Assembly: GCF_029433115.1 (NCBI RefSeq)
Contig: NZ_JARNTV010000003.1
Location: forward strand, 96,041-160,040
Origin: Sphingomonas sp. AOB5
Lineage (GTDB): Bacteria > Pseudomonadota > Alphaproteobacteria > Sphingomonadales > Sphingomonadaceae
Length of the DNA: 64,000 nt
Reading direction: 5' to 3'
A program made the translations under genes and the position numbers. This document shows positions 34,881 to 43,239 of this stretch, one piece after another (positions within the stretch are counted from its first letter, which is position 1; every line of letters starts with the position of its first letter). The notes beneath the pieces are model-generated. The model was given only the letters and a program-made list of their open reading frames with translations. It made no database searches and was not told the origin of the DNA.

Positions 34881-35192
34881 GTGGATGCCCAATTTTCGGC
34901 GCGAGGAAATCGCAGCACCACGACGCTACTTCCGGCCATTGCCCCGATAGTACCACTCGCCCTGCTGGGTGACCCACCGCTATGGCTCGCATGGGCAATC
35001 CTGCCGTGGGTAATTTTCTGGTTTGGCTTTGTCGGCTGGCGGGGAATTCGGATGGTCAAAGCGAGCGCGCTCCGATCGGATCGCCTCTATGACCGCAAGA
35101 CGAAATTCACGCTCGCGAAAGACTATCGCGAAACCGAAAGCGCGACCCGCACACGGCAGCGGCGGAAACAATCGCATAACCCCGAGGCCTAG
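34881..35192 (+). CDS. small hypothetical membrane protein
   Basis: A possible 103-aa protein from a GTG at 34881. It has hydrophobic stretches (LLPAIAPIVPLALLG and WLAWAILPWVIFWFGFVGW) and then a basic, polar tail (KFTLAKDYRETESATRTRQRRKQ). There is no convincing ribosome binding site and I recognise no family. The coding case rests on the membrane pattern and on the gap between rimO and the peptidase-like gene having no better frame. Confidence 0.4.
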   Translation: MDAQFSARGNRSTTTLLPAIAPIVPLALLGDPPLWLAWAILPWVIFWFGFVGWRGIRMVKASALRSDRLYDRKTKFTLAKDYRETESATRTRQRRKQSHNPEA

Positions 35193-35262
35193 GTCGCCAT
35201 CGGTTCGGTATAGCCCCTCCGCGCCTCACCTCCCTATGCTGCCCCCGAACAACGGAGGTCGC

Positions 35263-36183
35263 ATGATCCGTCGCACCCTGCTTCTCGCAGCCGCTTTCCT
35301 GTCGCTTTCCGCCGCTGCCGATCCGGCAACGGTCGTGACCCCCGTCGATCCGCTGACCGTTCAGGACGACGATTTCGCGCGGCACCGCGATCCCGCGGAG
35401 TGGAAGGGCCTGAAGGTCGAGCGGATCGAATTTCGCGAGGAGCGCGCCCAGTGGCGGTTGTGGCGGATCACCAACACCGCCCGCCCGCGCGGGCCGCTCT
35501 GGTTCGTGCCGCACGATAACGAGAATGGCGGGTTCGAGGCGGCTTTGGTCGCGGTGAAACGCTATGGCGGCACCATCGTCGCGGTCGATGCCGGGGTACA
35601 TGCCGATCATGACGGCCAGCGGTTCAACTATGCGGTGGATTATGGCCGCCCGGTCGATCCCAACCGCAATTTCGACAGCGCCCTGCCCGGCTATGCCCGG
35701 ATCATCCTGGCATCGCACCGCCCAGCGGATTTCCCGATCATCGCGCTGCACACCAACCAGAAGGGGTTCAACACCGCGGAATCGAACTGCAACAAGTCCG
35801 ATCCGCCGGGCAACGGCATCATCTCGATCCGCTATTGCGACGATTTCTACACGCCGCATCCCTCGACCACGAAGACCTTCCCCTTCGACGATGACGACAG
35901 CGTCGCCTTCGTCACCCACCTGACCGGCCGCGATCCGGCACAGGCATTCTGCTGGGCGCTGACCCGGAACGACTTCAACGTGGTGCAGGAACGTGTGGTG
36001 GTCACCGATCGCTCGGCCTCAAACTATGCCGCGCTGCACGGGCTGCACTATCTCAACTTCGAGACCCTCGACAGCGGGCTGACGCCGGCCGCGCTGGAGG
36101 ATCAGCGCAACCGCCTGACGACGATGATCGACCGCGCGATGGCGCTGTGTGCGCCCGCGATCACGCCGATAGCGCCAAAATAG
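35263..36183 (+). CDS. exported protein with M14-like zinc carboxypeptidase motifs
   Basis: A 306-aa exported protein: signal peptide RRTLLLAAAFLSLSAAAD; ATG 35263 with GGAGG five bases upstream. No family was recognised by overall sequence, but the M14 carboxypeptidase residues appear in order: HxxE as His84-Asn-Glu87 (FVPHDNENGG), Asn134-Arg135 in DPNRNFD (compare the classical DLNRNF), a third His at 163 (ALHTNQ), and a late Glu267 (YLNFET) in the position of the catalytic base. Four cysteines could stabilise a periplasmic fold. The reading as a divergent M14-type peptidase or amidase of peptidoglycan is inference. Confidence 0.7.
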   Translation: MIRRTLLLAAAFLSLSAAADPATVVTPVDPLTVQDDDFARHRDPAEWKGLKVERIEFREERAQWRLWRITNTARPRGPLWFVPHDNENGGFEAALVAVKRYGGTIVAVDAGVHADHDGQRFNYAVDYGRPVDPNRNFDSALPGYARIILASHRPADFPIIALHTNQKGFNTAESNCNKSDPPGNGIISIRYCDDFYTPHPSTTKTFPFDDDDSVAFVTHLTGRDPAQAFCWALTRNDFNVVQERVVVTDRSASNYAALHGLHYLNFETLDSGLTPAALEDQRNRLTTMIDRAMALCAPAITPIAPK

Positions 36184-36245
36184 CGAAGTCTTCCGGGGCA
36201 AGCAGGATTGACCTGCCCGCACAGCGGAGACAGTTTCCCGCGCTG

Positions 36246-36261
36246 AGGGGGAAGCGCACTG
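36246..36261 (+). promoter_or_regulatory. ribosome binding site and CTG start of the TIR gene
   Basis: AGGGGGA (36246-36252) lies six bases before CTG 36259. In this frame there is a stop at 36244-36246 and no ATG, GTG or TTG until TTG 36340, which would cut off the first TIR strand. CTG is thus the only start that gives an intact domain. Confidence 0.6.
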
Positions 36262-38256
36262 TCGGTCAAACTGCCACCGATCGGATTCTGGAGCTATGCG
36301 CGTCAGGCCGATGAAGCCTGGGGTAGCAAGCTGAACCACTTGCGCTCGCTCGTCATGTACGAGCTGCAGCAGCAATATGGCCGCCAGAAAGTCAATGTTT
36401 TCCAGGATCTTGCCGCGATCTCAGCCGGAGACGACTGGAAACAGCAGATCGTCGCAGCGCTGGAAAACGCCACTTTCCTGATCCCGATTCTCACGCCGTC
36501 CTTCCTCGAAAGCGAACATTGCTGCGAGGAGGTCGCGCTCTTCCTTGAGCGCGAGGCCCGGCTGAACGCGCAATATCCCGAACTGAATGGGCGACGGCGG
36601 ATCTTCCCGATCCTCTACGTCAGCGTCGACCAGATCGATGCGTTCGACCCCAGAATTGCCGCTGAACTGGGCCGGGTGCAGTGGATGGATTTCACCCGGC
36701 TTCGTTTCAAGCCGGACGACGGCGAGCAGGTCCGGCTCTCCATCTTCGAATTCGCGGAGAGCATCTGCAAGCTGTTGCAAGTGAGGGTGCCGCCCCCGGA
36801 GGAAGTCGCCGAACGCGACCGCAAGGAGGCGAACCGCAAGCGCGCCGAGACCGTCGCGCGCGAACTCGAACGCCTGAAAACCGAGGCCAAGGCGAAAGCC
36901 GAAGCTCAGGAAAAGGTGCGTCTGGCAGCAGAAGCGAAGGCGGCCGAAGCTGCGCGGGAACGCGCCAGGGCCAAGGCTCTCGCCGAAGAAGAAGCAAAGG
37001 CGCGCGCAAAGGCAGAAGCCAGGGCAAAGGCGGCCGAGGAGGCCAAGGCTCGTGCCGCCGCAGAAGCGAAGGCGCGCGCAGAAGCGGAGGCCAAGGCGCT
37101 AGCCGAAACGAAAGCGCGCTTGGCAGCTGCCGAGAAAGCCAAGACGGAAGCGGCGGCAAAGCTACGCGCGGAAGCCGAGGCGGCCGCAAAGGCGAAAGCC
37201 GCTGCTGAGCGGGACGAGCACTTGGCGGAACTGCGCGCCAGATGGTACCCGAACTCGGTCAAACAGCCGGTGCCGCTGAAGACCGTTCCCGATACCCGGC
37301 CAGCCCCGGTCAGCAAGATACTGACCAAGCCGGCACAGCCGATCGCTGCCCCCGATTTGTCCCCGGGCGGATCATCGCGTCCTCGGGCTAAGGCTGGTGC
37401 GAGCGGAAAGGCGATTACACCCGCCTGCGAAGCGATCTGGCCACCCCCCTCGCCTCCTGCCCCTGCCCCTGCCAAGGATAATCCCACTCCGGCGAAAGCG
37501 GCGCCGGAACCCGACAAGCCGATGTCGTGCCTGATGCAGGTCGTGGTTGGCTTCCTCGTGATATTCGTTCTCGTCGCCACCTTGCGGGGGTGCCTCCCGT
37601 CCGGCGCACCCTCCACCGGCAACGACACGGCCGTGCAGAAGGCCGGGGATGATGGCGCCCCAAGAACAGCCGATGAGACCAGCCTGCTGCAAATGATCCG
37701 TGAAGCGGATGAAACGAAAACGAAGAGCATTGCCGCAGCCGCCGAAGGACGGCTGGCAGCCGAGCAAGCCGATCAGGCGGCGACACGAGCGAAGGCAGGT
37801 CAGGCGGGATATGGCCACCAAGCCGGATCGACCACCGATAATTCGAAATATGAAGAATATGGCCGCATGACGAACGGAAAACTGAACGGCTATGGCGTAC
37901 GAACCTGGACCAAGGGAGAGGTCGTGAGGGGAACGTTCAAAGACGGCAAGATCGACGGATACGCCACCATTACGTTTCCGGACGGAGAGCGATACGAAGG
38001 AAATATCGTCGACGATAAATTCTCCGGGTACGGCATTGTCTATTCAAGGGACGGCAACAAATTCCACTGTCTTCGCCAGAACAATCTGGCGAATGGATCG
38101 TGCTACAACTCCATTGGGAACGAATTCTTCAAAGGCAGGTACAAGAATGGAAAACTGGATGGTCCAGGCATTTCCTTTGAGGAAAGCGGGGCAGCCAGCA
38201 CCAGTGCAATTTACGAGCAGGAGAAATTTGTCCGCGCCGTAAACTATCGCCCGTGA
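36259..38256 (+). CDS. TIR, charged-helix, transmembrane and MORN-repeat protein
   Basis: A 665-aa protein if CTG 36259 is the start. Residues 8-130 are a TIR_2 domain: GFWSYARQADEAW, then VNVFQDLAAISAGDDWKQQI, FLIPILTPSFLESEHCCEEV, where Glu91 fits the catalytic Glu of TIR NAD hydrolases. Residues about 185-323 are an Ala/Lys/Glu helix with imperfect AKAEAEA-type repeats. Pro-rich linkers flank one membrane helix (422-445, CLMQVVVGFLVIFVLVATL). MORN repeats fill about 534-610 (GKLNGYGVRTW, GKIDGYATITFPDGERYEGN). The last 450 bases use many AT-rich codons unlike the neighbours. Nothing flanking it completes a known defence system. A role in signalling or abortive defence is inference. Confidence 0.8.
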   Translation: MSVKLPPIGFWSYARQADEAWGSKLNHLRSLVMYELQQQYGRQKVNVFQDLAAISAGDDWKQQIVAALENATFLIPILTPSFLESEHCCEEVALFLEREARLNAQYPELNGRRRIFPILYVSVDQIDAFDPRIAAELGRVQWMDFTRLRFKPDDGEQVRLSIFEFAESICKLLQVRVPPPEEVAERDRKEANRKRAETVARELERLKTEAKAKAEAQEKVRLAAEAKAAEAARERARAKALAEEEAKARAKAEARAKAAEEAKARAAAEAKARAEAEAKALAETKARLAAAEKAKTEAAAKLRAEAEAAAKAKAAAERDEHLAELRARWYPNSVKQPVPLKTVPDTRPAPVSKILTKPAQPIAAPDLSPGGSSRPRAKAGASGKAITPACEAIWPPPSPPAPAPAKDNPTPAKAAPEPDKPMSCLMQVVVGFLVIFVLVATLRGCLPSGAPSTGNDTAVQKAGDDGAPRTADETSLLQMIREADETKTKSIAAAAEGRLAAEQADQAATRAKAGQAGYGHQAGSTTDNSKYEEYGRMTNGKLNGYGVRTWTKGEVVRGTFKDGKIDGYATITFPDGERYEGNIVDDKFSGYGIVYSRDGNKFHCLRQNNLANGSCYNSIGNEFFKGRYKNGKLDGPGISFEESGAASTSAIYEQEKFVRAVNYRP

Positions 38257-38276
38257 GGCCGGCCGGCTCCGGTCGG

Positions 38277-39071
38277 TTAGAAAGGCTCGACCACCTTCTC
38301 AAGGTCGATGCGATAGACGCCCATCGCCTTGCGGATCAGGAACGTGATCGCCACGACAGGGATCGCGAACTGGAAAATCCATGGCGAGAGCGGCCCCGCC
38401 TGCCCGCCGCCCGCGCCGAAGATCAGGAAATAGAAGGGTGCCACGCCCATCTCGCCGGTGTTCCAGTTGAGCGAGAACGTCACGAACGAAAACAGGCACC
38501 CGATCACCCACAGCCATTTCCGGCGAACGTCCGGGGTGCGGATCACCATCACGATTCCCGCGATCGTCGTTACGACCGCCGCCACCATCGTCAGCAGCCA
38601 GAAATAATGCAGCGCGCCCTTCCCCTCGAAACTGAAACTCTGCGCGGCGATGGGCGACTGCTCCATCGGATAGGCGCGGAACCCCGCGACGGTCGTCCGG
38701 CCCGGTGACGTCTGCAGGGTGATCTGCACGATCGCCCAGCGATCACCACTGCCCATCTCGTAATTGAAGCTCTTGAGCGTCGTGGTAACACCATCAGCGG
38801 TGTGAGAATTGGCGGCGACAGTTTGCAACCGCGGTTCACCCGGCGGAATCATGCCACGCACCTGATCGTATATCTCAGGGGTCACTTCCTCACGCAACTC
38901 GGACCGCGACATCGCGTCTACAGCACCGAAATTACCGGATTGAAGGGCCTTCAGGCTGCGGAGGGACAATGCGCGCTCCTCCGGCGTGCTCAGCTTCTCG
39001 ATCCAGTCTTCCTTGGAGCAGGCGCTCAACCCGATGAGCATCATCATCAAAATCAGGATCGTTTGCCGCAT
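38277..39071 (-). CDS. unrecognised lipoprotein with C-terminal membrane helices
   Basis: A 264-aa protein: lipoprotein signal (MRQTILILMMMLIGLSAC, Cys18), a soluble part of about 130 residues (TPEERALSLRSLKALQSGNFGAVDAMSRS, TVAANSHTADGVTTTLKSFNYEMG), then four membrane helices (FWLLTMVAAVVTTIAGIVMVI and WLWVIGCLFSFVTFSLNW among them). A lipid-anchored domain fused to a polytopic membrane domain is unusual. The family is not recognised. It is convergent with the TIR gene. Confidence 0.7.
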   Translation of the reverse strand: MRQTILILMMMLIGLSACSKEDWIEKLSTPEERALSLRSLKALQSGNFGAVDAMSRSELREEVTPEIYDQVRGMIPPGEPRLQTVAANSHTADGVTTTLKSFNYEMGSGDRWAIVQITLQTSPGRTTVAGFRAYPMEQSPIAAQSFSFEGKGALHYFWLLTMVAAVVTTIAGIVMVIRTPDVRRKWLWVIGCLFSFVTFSLNWNTGEMGVAPFYFLIFGAGGGQAGPLSPWIFQFAIPVVAITFLIRKAMGVYRIDLEKVVEPF

Positions 39072-39167
39072 TGTATCGCCCCTTTGCGCCGCCCCTGACG
39101 CAGGGCGATCCTATCAACGGGCCAGCCGCGTGCAAACGCGGCTGTGCGATCCGCCCGGCAGCTTCGT

Positions 39168-40166
39168 TCAGCGCGGCACGGTAGCCAGCGCGCCTTCCAG
39201 CGCTGCCATCGGCCGCGACCATGGCCCGGCGCCGTCGCGGAAATGCTCCAGCGCCATCAGGTAGATCGCCTCGGCCACCGCGCGGGGCGACGTCGCGACG
39301 CCCTCGAACTCGGGGTCCATCGGTTCGCCGCGATGGTCGTCAGGGCGGATGCGGATCGCGCAGCCATGATGGTGGACCGGATCACCCGCCGCATCCACGT
39401 CCATCCGGACCACGATCTCCTCGAACTCGACAAAGGTCAGGTCCGGTTCGGCATTGCAGAACATCTCGGCCTTGCGCTGACCCGCCACCAGCAACAGCGC
39501 ACAACGCAGCAGGTCGCCCATCGGATCGGTCATGTAACCGCCGCCGAACTCGCCCTGCTTCTCGCCGACCCACACGGTGATGCCGTACCAGCCATAGCCG
39601 TCGATCTCGTAGCGCAGCCGCACCGGCTGGCCGTCGCCAAGCCCGGAGTCCCACGGCTCCCACTTCCGCGCAGGTTGCACCTCGTCGGGAATGGCGCTGT
39701 CCCGGATATCCAGCCGTGCCGGCTGCGGTACCCAGCTTCGCTCGGCATCGAGCAACCGGGCATGCACCGCGTCGACCTGCGCAATCGCGTGCTCGAACGC
39801 GCCATCCCACAGCGCGAAACTGAGCGTCTGGTTCACCCGCCAGCGTTCGAACCACAATTCCCCGCGCAGCGATCCTTCGTCCGATCGTTGCAGCGTCAGC
39901 CGCATGCTGCTGCCGCTCGACGAAAGCACAACATCGTGCCGCAGCTTGCGCACGAAATCGCGAAACGCGCGGAAGAAGGCGATCAGGTCGGGCCGCTTCA
40001 CCATCGGGCCATTGGCGTCGAGCAGCTTCTCGTAGCCGGTGCCCACCCGTATCGCGAGATCGATCCACGGCCAGCTATGCCCCTTGCCGCTGCCCACCCA
40101 GATCGCGAGCGGACCGATCTCGATATCGGGGTCCAGCGTCTTCCGGCGTTCCAGTGCGTCGCTCAA
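39168..40166 (-). CDS. unrecognised cytosolic protein, possibly two repeated halves
   Basis: A 332-aa protein with no signal or membrane segment. It has two similar-looking parts, one built on IGPLAIWVGSGKGHSWPWIDLAIRVG with LIAFFRAFRDFVRKLRHD, the other on RLRYEIDGYGWYGITVWVG with DLLRCALLLVAGQRKAEM. The repeat of aromatic Gly-rich strands followed by a helix suggests tandem copies of one domain, but I recognise no family. The gene stands alone, divergent from the aminopeptidase gene. Confidence 0.65.
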   Translation of the reverse strand: MSDALERRKTLDPDIEIGPLAIWVGSGKGHSWPWIDLAIRVGTGYEKLLDANGPMVKRPDLIAFFRAFRDFVRKLRHDVVLSSSGSSMRLTLQRSDEGSLRGELWFERWRVNQTLSFALWDGAFEHAIAQVDAVHARLLDAERSWVPQPARLDIRDSAIPDEVQPARKWEPWDSGLGDGQPVRLRYEIDGYGWYGITVWVGEKQGEFGGGYMTDPMGDLLRCALLLVAGQRKAEMFCNAEPDLTFVEFEEIVVRMDVDAAGDPVHHHGCAIRIRPDDHRGEPMDPEFEGVATSPRAVAEAIYLMALEHFRDGAGPWSRPMAALEGALATVPR

Positions 40167-40227
40167 ACCTGCGCCTTTCCCGATTGAGGGGCTAGGCGCG
40201 GGCCGCCTGCGCTCCTAAATCACCTCA

Positions 40228-41622
40228 ATGTCCGATCTCAACTCGCTGATCCAGCCCGATCGCGGCCAAGCCGCGCGCACCATCCACCTTATCGACGCAA
40301 AGGGCTGGGACGCTTGGCTCAATGCCCAGCCGCCGCGCGTGCGCACCGCGGTTGCCGCGCAGAAGCTTGCGCCCACCCCCTATACCAGCGCTACCCTGCC
40401 CGGCGATGGTCCGGAGGACTGGTCGGTCGTCTCGGTGGTCGCCAATGTCGACAAGCTGTCGCCCTGGTGCCTCGCCCGCCTTTCGGAAACGCTGCCCGAG
40501 GGCAGCTACCGCGTCGAAGGCGGCGAGCCCGGCCCGGCGCTCTATGGCTGGCTGTGCGCCCAGTACAAGTTCGACCGCTACAAGAAGAAGGACGACAAGG
40601 CTCAGGGTCCGCGCGTGCTGCTGACCGGCGATCCCGCGCGGATCGACGAAGCGGTGCGCCTCGCCAAGGTCACCTACAAGCTGCGCGACTGGATCAACAC
40701 CGGCGCGAACGATTTCGGCCCCGCCGATGTCGAAGCCGCCGCGGCCGAGATCGCCAAGACCTATGGCGCCACGCTCACCGTCACCAAGGGTGCGGAGATC
40801 GAGAAGGGCTATGGGATGATCTGGGCGGTCGGCAAGGCTGCCGGCAAGGGCCGCGACCCGCGCCTGATCGAAATCGAATGGGGTAATCCCGATCACCCGC
40901 GCGTAGCCATTGTCGGCAAGGGCGTGTGCTTCGATTCGGGCGGCCTCGACATCAAACCGGCCTCGGGCATGCGCCTGATGAAAAAGGATATGGGCGGCGC
41001 GGCGCACGCGCTCGCCATTGCCGAGCTGGTGATGAGCGCGCGCCTGCCGATCCGCCTGCACATGCTGGTTCCCGCGGTCGAGAATTCGATCAACGGCGAG
41101 GCGACGCGTCCCGGCGACGTGATGCGCTCGCGCAAGGGCACTACGGTCGAGAACAGCAACACCGACGCCGAGGGCCGCCTGATCCTGGGCGACGCCTTCA
41201 CCAAGGCGGGCGAGAACAGCCCCGAGCTGATGATCAACTTCGCCACGCTGACAGGTGCTGCGCGTGTAGCGCTGGGCACCGATCTGCAGGCCCTGTTCTC
41301 GAACAACGACACGCTGGCCAGCGAGATCCTCGCGGCGGGCGAGACCGAAGCCGATCCGATCTGGCGCCTGCCGCTCTATGATCCGTACAAGGACATGCTG
41401 AAGTCCGACGTGGCCGACATGGTCAACGCCGCCGAGGCTCCCTGGGGCGGCGCGCTGACCGCGGCGTTGTTCCTGAAAGAGTTCGTGCCGGACAAGGCCG
41501 AATGGGCGCATCTCGACATCTTCTGCTGGCAGGGTTCGCCCAAGCCGGGCCGTCCCAAGGGCGCCGATGCGGCGGGCCTGCGCGCGGTGTGGAAGGTGCT
41601 GAAGGACCGCTACGCCGGGTGA
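40228..41622 (+). CDS. M17 leucyl aminopeptidase family protein
   Basis: A 464-aa two-metal aminopeptidase of family M17, active as a cytosolic hexamer. The catalytic domain has VGKGVCFDSGGLDIKPASGM (metal-binding Lys and Asp), MKKDMGGAAHALAIAEL, the signature NTDAEGRLIL with Asp and Glu ligands, and LMINFATLTGAARVALG. The N-terminal domain is divergent. It is the PepB/LAP-like form common as a second M17 enzyme in alphaproteobacteria. The DUF2252 gene starts inside its stop codon (GTGA). Confidence 0.93.
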   Translation: MSDLNSLIQPDRGQAARTIHLIDAKGWDAWLNAQPPRVRTAVAAQKLAPTPYTSATLPGDGPEDWSVVSVVANVDKLSPWCLARLSETLPEGSYRVEGGEPGPALYGWLCAQYKFDRYKKKDDKAQGPRVLLTGDPARIDEAVRLAKVTYKLRDWINTGANDFGPADVEAAAAEIAKTYGATLTVTKGAEIEKGYGMIWAVGKAAGKGRDPRLIEIEWGNPDHPRVAIVGKGVCFDSGGLDIKPASGMRLMKKDMGGAAHALAIAELVMSARLPIRLHMLVPAVENSINGEATRPGDVMRSRKGTTVENSNTDAEGRLILGDAFTKAGENSPELMINFATLTGAARVALGTDLQALFSNNDTLASEILAAGETEADPIWRLPLYDPYKDMLKSDVADMVNAAEAPWGGALTAALFLKEFVPDKAEWAHLDIFCWQGSPKPGRPKGADAAGLRAVWKVLKDRYAG

Positions 41623-42683
41623 CCCGCGTCGCATCCGGGCTGCCCGGGTTCGCGGCATCGATCGCGGCCTATGAAGCCTGGATGCGCGAGCAACTGGGCG
41701 ACACGCTCGTCGCGAAAGAGCTGAAGCGCAAGCATGAGCGGATGCGGTCGCATCCCTTCCTGTTCCTGCGCGCGACCTGCTGGCGCTGGGCCGAAGCCGC
41801 GCCTTCGCTTTGCCCCGAACTGATGGATGCGCCCGTCGCGCCATCGGTGGGCGATGCGCATGCCGGCAATTTCGGGCTGTGGCGCGATGCCGGGGCGCGG
41901 CTCGTGTGGGGCGTCAACGATTTCGACGAAGCTGCGCGGCTGCCCTGGTGCCTCGATCTGGTGCGGCTGTGCGCCAGCGTCATTCTCGCCGTGCCGAAAC
42001 CCGGCCCGCGTGCCGTGGCCGATGCCATCCTCGCCGGATATGCCGAAGCATTGGCCGCACCACGCCCGTTCGTGCTTGAGCGCGACCATCTCTGGCTGCG
42101 TGACGCCTTCGCCGCCAGCGACGTCCAGCGCGCCGAATTCTGGACCGAAATCGAGACGGCGAAACCCGCGCGCCACGTCCCCGAACCCTATCGTCAGGCG
42201 CTGATCGATGCCCTCCCCGAACCCGGCCTGATCCCCCATATCGCCGCGCGCGAAGCCGGGGCCGGCAGCCTGGGCCGCCCGCGCTATGTCGCGTCGTGCG
42301 AGCATCGCGGCGGTCCGCTGGCGATCGAGGTCAAAGGCGTGCTGCCCTCCTGCTGGATCGACGGGCGCGAGGAAGGGCTTGCCGCCCGCATCGTCGCCGG
42401 CCGCTTCCGCTCGCCCGATCCGGCCTTCCATTATCACGACACCTATGTCCTGCGCCGCCTCGCGCCCAACAGCCGCAAGCTGAACTTCACCGATGTCGGC
42501 GTGACGCTGCGCAAGCGGCTGATCCACGCGATGGGCGCCGATCTGGCCGGCATCCATGCCGAAAGCGACATCTTGCAGGCTGCGATCCACGCCGATCTCG
42601 CCGCGAGGCCGCGCCGCTGGCTTGCAGACGCAGCCATCCGCGTCGCCGATTGGACCAACGCGGAATATCAGCTTTACCGCTAG
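41619..42683 (+). CDS. DUF2252 family protein
   Basis: A 354-aa DUF2252 protein, a family with a remote kinase/aminoglycoside-phosphotransferase-like fold. GTG 41619 overlaps the aminopeptidase stop; the frame is open further upstream but inside that gene. Landmarks are RMRSHPFLFLRATCWRWAE, APVAPSVGDAHAGNFGLWRD (GDAHAGNF as in phosphotransferases), WGVNDFDEAARLPWCLDLVRL (metal-binding DFD), and HDTYVLRRLAPNSRKLNF. The function is unknown. Its stop overlaps that of the convergent GFA gene. Confidence 0.85.
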   Translation: MTRVASGLPGFAASIAAYEAWMREQLGDTLVAKELKRKHERMRSHPFLFLRATCWRWAEAAPSLCPELMDAPVAPSVGDAHAGNFGLWRDAGARLVWGVNDFDEAARLPWCLDLVRLCASVILAVPKPGPRAVADAILAGYAEALAAPRPFVLERDHLWLRDAFAASDVQRAEFWTEIETAKPARHVPEPYRQALIDALPEPGLIPHIAAREAGAGSLGRPRYVASCEHRGGPLAIEVKGVLPSCWIDGREEGLAARIVAGRFRSPDPAFHYHDTYVLRRLAPNSRKLNFTDVGVTLRKRLIHAMGADLAGIHAESDILQAAIHADLAARPRRWLADAAIRVADWTNAEYQLYR

Positions 42684-43075
42684 TCGTGCTCCACCCCGTC
42701 GCCGGTGATTTCGACCCACGGATGCTTGCGGCTCTCATACACCGAGAAGGTCGGCGTATAGCATCCCGGCTCGGCGAAATTGCCCAGCGGCACCGCGATC
42801 GTCTCCGGATAGGGTTCGTTGACGAACCAGCCGGTCGATCCGCATTCAGGGCAGAAATGGTGGAACGATCGCCCGCCGCTGTCGCCGCTGATGGTCCAGA
42901 CGCGCGTCTCGCCGCTGGTCTTCACGCGCTCCACCGGAAAGCGCGCCTGCGCCGCGAAAGCGCTGCCGCTGCGCCGCTGGCAGTTGAGGCAATGGCAAAC
43001 CGACACACGAACCGGCTCGCCTTCGCATGTGACGCTCACCGCGCCGCACCGGCACGTCGCTGTCTTGCTCGCCAT
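42680..43075 (-). CDS. GFA-family zinc protein
   Basis: A 131-aa protein of the GFA fold (glutathione-dependent formaldehyde-activating enzyme and relatives). Zinc-binding cysteines are clear: TCRCGAVSV, CHCLNCQRRSGS and HFCPECGS. ATG 43075 has GGAGGGAGAA upstream. The length is that of single-domain GFA proteins, whose substrates are mostly unknown; glutathione-formaldehyde chemistry should not be assumed. Confidence 0.9.
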   Translation of the reverse strand: MASKTATCRCGAVSVTCEGEPVRVSVCHCLNCQRRSGSAFAAQARFPVERVKTSGETRVWTISGDSGGRSFHHFCPECGSTGWFVNEPYPETIAVPLGNFAEPGCYTPTFSVYESRKHPWVEITGDGVEHD

Positions 43076-43239
43076 CCGAACTTCTCCCTCCAATTCACGC
43101 GAAATCGCCTCGCCCCGTATCGTAACGGTTTCATGTCGCGTTTCGCCAGAATCTTGATCGATAGCCGCGCGGCGCGGCGCGATGCCTCGCCCCCCGGCAT
43201 GCGCTGGCGCGCCCTCGCCTTTCATGCAATGCAGTGCAG

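Noticed and set aside
36296..36331. ATG as an alternative start of the TIR gene
   Set aside because: It is in another frame and meets a stop after eleven codons, so it cannot make the TIR domain without a frameshift.
36800..37230. Repeated GCGAAGGC-like units as a DNA repeat array
   Set aside because: They encode the Ala/Lys/Glu helix in frame, so they are explained as protein repeats.
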